A DNA stretch of 64,000 bases from the NCBI RefSeq assembly GCF_026914185.1, contig NC_070575.1, forward strand, positions 2,232,001-2,296,000, in the 5' to 3' direction. Of the stretch, positions 57,701-64,000 are shown piece by piece. A program made the translations under genes and the position numbers. This DNA comes from Puccinia triticina (taxonomy: Eukaryota; Basidiomycota; Pucciniomycetes; Pucciniales; Pucciniaceae). The notes under the pieces are model-generated. The model had not been told where the DNA came from and did not search any database. It was given only the letters and a program-made list of their open reading frames with translations. Within the stretch, counting starts at the first letter, position 1, and each line of letters opens with the position of its first letter.

Positions 57701-60686
57701 GATTTATATGTTTCATCTGGGTCTAGCGTTGTTACATCAAGAACGTTGTTCTCAATCAAAGAAAGTAACGCTCTGAAGGACTGGCATATTATTCTCGGTC
57801 ACCCATTGGACATCTATTTAAAAAAATTCTTCGAATTAATGAAAATTTCTCCAAACGAAAAATCTGGATCTTCGACAAACTGTGAGGTGTGTAGAATGGC
57901 TAAATTAAAGTGTTCTTCACATTCCAATCCCCTTCCTTCCGCATCTGCTCCATTCAAAATGATTCATATGGATGTGTTGCAGGTGTCTCCGAATTCTCGC
58001 GGTTCTTATCAATACATTTTGGTTTTAATCGACGATTTTTCCCGGTTCAATCGCATTTATTTGATGCAGAAGAAATCTCACTCCAAAACAAATATCATGT
58101 TGTATCTCAATGAAATCAAAAATATGTTAGATATAGTTCCCTCAATTCTTCATACCAATCGTGGAGGCGAGTTTGGTTCAACAATCTTTCAGGCATTCTT
58201 GTCCCAGCGAGGAATTCGTCTTGAGCAAGGCCCAGCCAATTCCCCGCAAACAAACGGTCTAGCCAAACGTTTTAACCAAACACTTCTAATGAAAATGCGA
58301 TGTATGCTGGCGCAATGCTTGGTACCATTGAATTATTGGGACGAAGCGGCCAAATTCACCTCAACGTTAATCAATATGCTTCCAACGTCTGCATTGAACT
58401 GGCAGTCTCCGAACTCGGTACTGGTTGAGGAACATGCCTCAATTGAAGAAGTAAGGCATGTTCATACTCTATTTCTTTTTGGCCTCAAAGTCTATGTACA
58501 CACTCAATCCCCGTCTTCAAAAGTTCTGCCCCCCTCAAAACCGTATCTCTTCCTTGGCTATGAGATTGGACGCTTTGCATTTTTTCGATCCTATTTCTCG
58601 TCAAACGGTTATCAGCCGGGATTATACACCTTCCATTCTTTCATTTCCCTACGGTTCTAAATCTGCAATGATTAAGTTGTCTACGACTTTGCCCACGTCA
58701 TGCGCAGATGTATCGAACAAGGAACATATAACTATTGATGTTTCTGTTGGAAAAGGTCAAAAAACTATCAATTCCTCAACATCTAGTTTGCCGCCCCCTG
58801 TTCCTCCATTACCGCCTGCGCCTATCTCTCCTCCTCCTGCACCTATCTCTCCTCCTGTTTCTGTGCATTCTCCATCACCTCCTCCTCCACCTCCTGCTTT
58901 GTCCCCTCCTTTACAACTGCCGAATTGTCAAACTGACTTGCCGTCTTCATCCTCAAAGCAGCTTCCCACTAAACGATTTACTTATGAGTGGCAGTCGAAG
59001 GATCAGTTGGCTCCGAAGAATACAAGTTCTAACATAAATCCGTCCAACATTGTGGAAGGATCTCGTCGTCTGAACAAGAACTTGTCAGATTTAAGCATTG
59101 CCGTTCTCTCTGAATTTCCTGATCTGAATTTGACGGAAACTGTGACAATCAACAATGCTATGAATGATAAAGCTTCTTTGCCACAGTGGGAAGATGCTTT
59201 GTCCTCCGAGTTTCATTCACTTCAGTCAAAAAACACTGGAACACTCGTTCCACCTCCATCTGACGATAAAACGATTGGGGGAATGTGGTTACTAACTCGG
59301 AAATTGAATGAATTCAAAGATGTTGTGCGGCACAAAGCGCGGTGGGTGGTTTTTGGTAACCATCAAGAACATATGTTGCATTATTTTGAAACATACTCGT
59401 CTGTTGCACGAAACGAATTGCTGAAAATGATGCTGTCACTGGCGGTAAACAACAGCATGTTTGTGTTTCAATTCGACGTCGAAACGGCTTTTCTCTATGG
59501 AGACATCGACGCTTCTATCTACGTGTCTCAAGTTCTAGGATTTGAAGACCCGGACCCGGCGAAAAAAGGATGGGTATGGAAGTTGAATAAATCTCTTTAC
59601 GGCACGAAGCAAGCGCCGCGAATGTGGAAGGCTCACCTGGTATCAACTTTAAGGTCTATTGGATTTGAATCATCTGTTTTGGATGATGCATTGTTTCACA
59701 ATGCGGACAAGTCTATCCTTCTACACATGCATGTGGACGACGGGTTGATTGTTGGTCGATCTCGTGCAGCAATTCTCAAATTTTTGAACGCGTTGAAGAA
59801 ATCATACGTTTTGAAAGTTAAAGAACGACCAAATCAACATCTTGGCTATACGTTAGACTGGCGCACTGATGGCTCCCTACTGCTTCATCAGTCTGATTTT
59901 GCTCACAAGATTATCGATGAATTTGGCATGACTAACTCTACATTGGTCAAAAGTCCATCTCCGCTAAACTTTCATCAAATTGTCGCATCAGAATCATCGC
60001 CGTTTGACATCAAAACCATGCAGAAGGCAATCGGAATGCTCAATTATCTAGCTCTTCATACTCGACCGGATATAGCGTTCACGGTTAACGTTCTAGCGCA
60101 ATTCGCCTCTTCCCCTTCCCTATCCCATTGGTCATTAATCAAGCATCTTCTCAGATACCTAAACGGTTTGGCTGAAATCGGTATTCACTTCAAAAAAGGC
60201 GAACAAGCCGACGCTTTATGCGGATGGGCTGATGCTGACTACGGGACTTCTCTAGTATCAAAAAAGTCGATGTCAGGATATGTTATAACTTTTTTCGGCA
60301 ACCCTATTTCATGGACGACCAAAAAACAATTGGTCGTTGCCCAATCCACCACTGAAGCCGAGTTTATTGCAATCAATAAATGCGCTAAACAGCTACGGTG
60401 GATGTCAAATTTGATAACCTCCCTTGACATTGCTATTGATCCCCCTCTGATTCTGAACAACAACTCCGGCGCTGTGACGATAAGCAAAGAAGCTCAACTG
60501 AATCCAAACACCAAACATATTGAAATTCGATTTCAATATGTCCGTCAACTCATGATTATGAAAGTTCTCCGGGTTCAGCAAGTTTCAACAGTTGACATGA
60601 TTGCTGATTGTTTAACCAAACCACTCGGCAAAATAAAACTCCAAGGCGCGTATAAACAGTTACATTTACTAAATGTGCGTGTTTAG
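54776..60686 (+). pseudogene. Copia-2 gag-pol, several stops and frameshifts
   Basis: Gag starts at ATG 54776, with in-frame TGA at 54851-54853 and 55589-55591. Element C splits the frame just before the protease DTGAS (57417-57431). A 1-nt shift follows at about 57440. Integrase (57440-58560) has the HMDV aspartate, but the second site reads HTNRGGEF (D to N) and the third NGLAKRFN (E to K), so the catalytic triad is lost. A second shift lies near 58560. RT (59270-59800) keeps HVDD and has FDVETAFLYGDI and SLYGTKQAPRMW. RNase H (60210-60400) has GWADADYG and STTEAEF. Confidence 0.93.
55721..57380 (-). mobile_element. Element C: 1.65-kb short-LTR retrotransposon nested in Copia-2
   Basis: 217-bp LTRs (55726-55942, 57159-57375), minus orientation (TGTTGAAATAG...CCCTCAACA). 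ATTGG flanks it at 55721-55725 and 57376-57380. The primer site GGTTATGAGACCC (complement of 57146-57158) and the purine tract AGCAAGGGGGTG (complement of 55943-55954) are in place. The 1.2-kb interior has no pol. It carries an 18-bp minisatellite (56876-56990, AGCGACGACGAGTCCGTG). Confidence 0.92.
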
Positions 60687-60692
60687 GGGGAG

Positions 60693-61347
60693 TGTCGAGT
60701 TTTAAACTTGTACATTGAGTTTATGCTTAAATCTATGCATGCGGTGTTGCATATGGTTTGGTGACTCATAAGCATGACGATCAATCTCGATTCCGCCGGA
60801 CTCTGGTAATCAAGACATTTTTCGCCGACAACTCTATTCTTCCCCTTTCCGTTCTTATTCCCACTCCTCATCATTTCATCTTCATCATTGCTACTCACCT
60901 CACTCACAAAACCTCATCGATTTCTACGCTACTTGAAGATAATCTTCATTGTATCAAATCAAATCAATCAAAGACTCAATCTAACAATCGTCGACTCCCC
61001 AAGCATCAGGAGAGCTAGATTCAGTCTCTGGGCAGGTAGTCATTTTATTCTATTCGTGTAAAATTGTATCGTAACTGTTGTTGACGTCATTCTTAATATT
61101 TTTTAATCTAGGCTGTTTTGTTGTGGTATTCCTTGTGCTTGCGCAGCGTCGTCGTTATACTTTGTGTCAAGATTTTCTTTTTGCTTTGGTTTATTCCTCG
61201 AGGTATTTATTACATTATTATTATTAAACAATCATGTACAATAAAAGCTAATCGTATTATCTTTTTCATTATTTAAGTGTATTGCTTTTTATTGAGTTCT
61301 TATTTATTTAACTGTTTCAATAAAGTATTACTTCTACCATTTTTACA
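60693..61347 (+). repeat. 3' LTR of Copia-2
   Basis: 655 bp, same ends as the 5' LTR. Confidence 0.94.
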
Positions 61348-61349
61348 TA

Positions 61350-61391
<42 letters not shown>

Positions 61392-61393
61392 AC
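61348..61393 (-). pseudogene. 5' half of the tRNA-like gene split by Copia-2
   Basis: The acceptor GTGTACT pairs with AGTACAC of 54012-54018. The D-arm is GCTCAATGGTTAGAGC and the loop CATGAAT. Together the halves make a 73-nt class-I tRNA-like sequence. Confidence 0.65.
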
Positions 61394-61428
61394 ATTGCAT
61401 GGAAATGAGATTGAGGTGATGACACACA

Positions 61429-61589
61429 TAATAGTGGGACTCAAAGTAGACCCGCGCATGCCACTTGCAAGGCAAGGCAAGCCGGTGTTCAACTCAAATG
61501 TTGAATGTTGACTTGCAGTCTCCCCGTAAAACTGGTTTATGCAAAGTGACCTGCATGCACGCGCGGGTCTACTTCGAAACCCCCTAATA
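61429..61589. mobile_element. MITE family M1, copy 3 (151 bp, TAATA duplication)
   Basis: The element 61434-61584 is flanked by TAATA on both sides. An unflanked fragment of the same family (CCATGCCACTTGCAAGGCAA..) lies at 61720-61760. Confidence 0.85.
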
Positions 61590-62360
61590 TGCAAGAGGTT
61601 GAAAACTAAGTGCATTTAACATTTGCATTGTGGTACGCTGCAACTGAGCAGACAATCTACTCTCAATACTGCGGGCCTTGCAGCGTTTGGCTGGTCGCTT
61701 TGCGACCCCTCCCGGAGGGACCCGCCCATGCCACTTGCAAGGCAAGGCAAGCCGGCGTTCAAACCTTGCAAATGGTGGCTGGATCTGTGCCCCTCTAGGG
61801 CTTTGATAAGGACCTTCCTTAAGTGTCATGATGAACACTTTTTTCCAACTCTGGCGCTACCACAACTAGGCTACAATGGCCCCTTTGTTTCCTACAGGGG
61901 GCTCTACATGGGGCCAACTGTGCAACTGGTGGGTAGCTCAGTGGACTTAGGTTGATGTCACCTGTAGTCCAGTGAAAATTTATTTTTCCTGGAATTGGCA
62001 GCTCAGTAAACTTGTTCTTCCTTTTCCTTGAAGCATTTTATATTTTCTCCCAGCGGTCCACACTTTTTTGAAAAACTGGCAGCAAAAGGAACAGGAACAG
62101 GAGTCTAATGTGGCATAAGTTAGCTCAAACCAAGCAATAATGGGTATTGAATGAAACACTTACCTTTGGATTTCATCTTCATGGTCATATCTACCAGGCT
62201 CCATTTGTGTCAAAATTTTATCAATTAGTGTTTGGTTGTGTTCCTTCATCATTGTTGACCATATGAACTCAATTTTTTCATTGTGGGTGGATTTGGCGCA
62301 GTGCATGTGTGTCTGGGCTTCTTCAAAGGTGATTTCAGCATATCTTTGGGTGAGTTGTCT
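61590..62360. other. No firm gene; possible minus-strand exon
   Basis: The minus strand of 62168-62355 is open (RYAEITFEEAQTHMHCAKST, MMKEHNQTLIDKILTQMEP) and ends at a GTAAGT-type donor near 62160. The domain is unrecognised and no partner exon was found. Confidence 0.35.
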
Positions 62361-62468
62361 CATCCCAAAACTACCTCGTCCACTCACACTCACCATCAGC
62401 CCATCAATGATCCTTCCAAATATATTGTCATTAATGGTTACGAACTCTCTAATTTGATCTTGAAATAA
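62361..62468 (+). pseudogene. EDEM 3'-exon fragment
   Basis: It encodes [17 protein letters not shown].. in frame, versus [17 protein letters not shown] in the gene. It lacks everything upstream. Confidence 0.9.
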
Positions 62469-62959
62469 TAAACACAAAAATTTGCCGCTTGCAGATGGCT
62501 TTAATCCTTTGCTTCTTTTTTACGGGGGCGGGGGCTCAACAGCTGAGATCAGTAATTCAAGAGTGTCTATGTGAAAATGTGTATATACATATATCTTCCT
62601 GCTTATTGAGCTTATTCCTCTGATTTTTCTAGATACTGATTCACTCCTAGCCGCGCATTGTCCATACTTTCCGCCCCCTTTCTTGTCTCTTTGCGTCCAA
62701 TCCTGTGTCTTGTTTTAATCATACATGTATTTAAATCCCGCCTCATCTTGGCTTTGCATCACATAGATACCTGCTTCTTTCAAGGCGCGCTTTCTCGCTG
62801 GCCGCTTCCACGCAGAGACGACAGAGAATCTTGTGAGGCATGGCGCACCGCGCCATCTTCTTTGCTCAGATGTTTTGTTGGCACGTAAACAGCCCTTGCT
62901 TTGGTTGGTATAGACAGCCTGTCAATGTTTCTCTGCTCAGCTATCCATAAAGACAATAG

Positions 62960-63175
62960 CACTACAAGAAAAATCAGGCAATTGACGGCAGTTGACATGA
63001 GCCCTTGTTCTAACTCCACCCAAGCACTCAACAGTCTTTTGTTGCACAGTCACTGTGCATTGAAGCTTGGTTGACACAAGCCTTGACAAAGGACAAAGGC
63101 TTGAGGAGCACCACAACCTTCCCCAGCACTCTTGCATTTCAGCTGGTTGCAGTTGCGGGCCTTTTTCTTGCAGTG
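62960..63175. mobile_element. CACTA-type MITE, duplicated copy
   Basis: Counterpart of 40960-41177, carried by the segmental duplication. Confidence 0.78.
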
Positions 63176-63335
63176 CAGGGAGTTTTAATGTTGGCCAGGT
63201 GTGACTTGCATGCACTACACCCCCTAAGCCTGCTTGAATTTTTTATTGAAATTTGGTGTTCAAGAAAAGCCTTGAACATCAACTTGCAAAAGTGCATGCA
63301 AGTTGTGCATGACCAACTTTGAATCCTTAAGATCT

Positions 63336-63528
63336 CACTGCCAGCATATTTGGCTGGGATGAAGTCATCCCAGTTCAACTGGGATGCACTCAACCAATTT
63401 AAAATTGCTAATCTCAACCAATGAAATATAAACCCATTTCATCAGTTGAGACCAACCAAGTTTGAATTGGTTCAGTTCATCCCAATTTAACTGGGATAAC
63501 CTCAACCCAGCCAATTATGCTGGCAGTG
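63336..63528. mobile_element. CACTGCCAGCAT MITE, duplicated copy
   Basis: Counterpart of 41342-41534, carried by the segmental duplication. Confidence 0.8.
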
Positions 63529-63600
63529 TGCAATCAATATGTCCAGTACATAGGCTGCAAACAGGCCAAGTTGGGCCAAGTTACCATGCCTATACTCAAG

Positions 63601-64000
63601 ACTTGAGGTCCAACCACCAGGGGGGAATCTGTGGCACTTCCTGCAGAGTGCCATACTGTAATTCCATTAGACCCAGGGATTGAAGTCATGCTAGAGTTAC
63701 CCATAAATCTTGTGTAACTTTTTACGCTATCCCAACAATAACTGTACTCTAATGTATGAACAACGGATCTGTTGATCAGATGTTGAATTAGTAATAAGTT
63801 GGAGGGGACCATGTCTTTATGTCATGAAGATGCCCATTTCTATCCAATGATGAGATTTATACTGGGCCAAATTTTGTAACATGTGAATGTGCTTGATTCA
63901 TGATCAAACCAAAAAAACATGGATTCAAAACTCCTCTGGGAAATATAGTAGATACATTTGCGGATGGCACAGACCTGTAGGGAATTTTGGGAGGTCTGGA
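63601..64000. other. No gene seen
   Basis: Single-copy-looking noncoding sequence to the window end. Confidence 0.45.

Larger units (their letters stand above)
54039..61352 (+). mobile_element. Copia-2: 7.3-kb Ty1/copia element with nested insertion
   Basis: LTRs of 655 bp (54044-54698, 60693-61347) differ at roughly a dozen sites, so it is older than Copia-1. The target duplication TACTC lies at 54039-54043 and 61348-61352. The primer site TGGTAGCAAGAGTC follows the left LTR, the conventional 3'-end type unlike the half-tRNA site of Copia-1. The polypurine tract TTTAGGGGGAG precedes the right LTR. Element C (55726-57375) sits in the protease region. Confidence 0.95.
62361..63600 (+). repeat. 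Segmental duplication, second copy
   Basis: 1240 bp matching 40361-41606. It includes 62361-62468, the last 35 codons of EDEM with substitutions (ending NLILK then TAA), a promoterless fragment. It also includes copies of both MITEs (62960-63175, 63336-63528). Confidence 0.92.

Noticed and set aside
61925..61970. tRNA-like box A (GGGTAGCTCAGTGG)
   Set aside because: No acceptor pairing, anticodon arm or box B at the right distance.

Overview
The window reads as a transposon-saturated stretch of a basidiomycete nuclear genome, most likely a rust fungus (Pucciniales, Puccinia-like). The clues are a many-intron glycoside hydrolase gene with short GT-AG introns, a FunK1-type fungal kinase, a Tet/JBP-like oxygenase of the kind expanded in rust and mushroom genomes, and several hAT transposase relics next to Ty1/copia elements. 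The assignment is inference from gene content; nothing here names a species.

Only one large, fully consistent host gene is present: an ER alpha-mannosidase-like EDEM protein (GH47 plus PA domain, 13 exons, 36089-40471, + strand, exon lengths summing to 1011 codons plus stop). A FunK1 kinase gene (26467-28657, - strand) is intact except for one in-frame TGA. Fragments of other host genes are a degenerate HECT E3 ligase piece (47690-48475, -), a possible small secreted protein with a TATA box and an internal stop (53471-54022, +), and a duplicated 3' end of the EDEM gene (62361-62468).

Layout. 1-1212: short repeats and a miniature LTR retrotransposon (TRIM) whose 215-bp LTR contains a class-II tRNA-like module. 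1213-5076: inverted-repeat elements (1898-2066; 2455-2919; 3910-4332; 4347-4817). 5077-10610: near-intact Copia-1. 10971-12796: Copia relic. 14361-17155: repeats and LTR-like debris. 17156-25070: a 7.9-kb hAT element bounded by a candidate 8-bp duplication, holding a broken transposase and a Tet-like oxygenase gene. 26467-28657: FunK1. 29690-31140: Copia relic split by a hAT-type element. 31663-33955: a MITE, and a hAT relic split by a 1.1-kb CACTA-like element. 36089-40471: EDEM. 40361-41606: segment duplicated at 62361-63600. 41683-42460: LTR-element remnant carrying a solo TRIM LTR. 43020-47720: hAT relic split by a 1.6-kb LTR-like insertion. 48801-51279: a short-LTR element carrying one 529-codon non-pol ORF. 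53935-61393: a tRNA-like gene split by Copia-2, itself split by a 1.65-kb short-LTR element.

No operon or joint pathway is visible. The elements relate by parasitism: the TRIM, both short-LTR elements and Copia-1 share a primer site matching the anticodon half of initiator tRNA-Met, and mostly G-rich polypurine tracts, so a Copia enzyme could mobilise the small ones. Target-site duplications and nesting give a relative order for many insertions.
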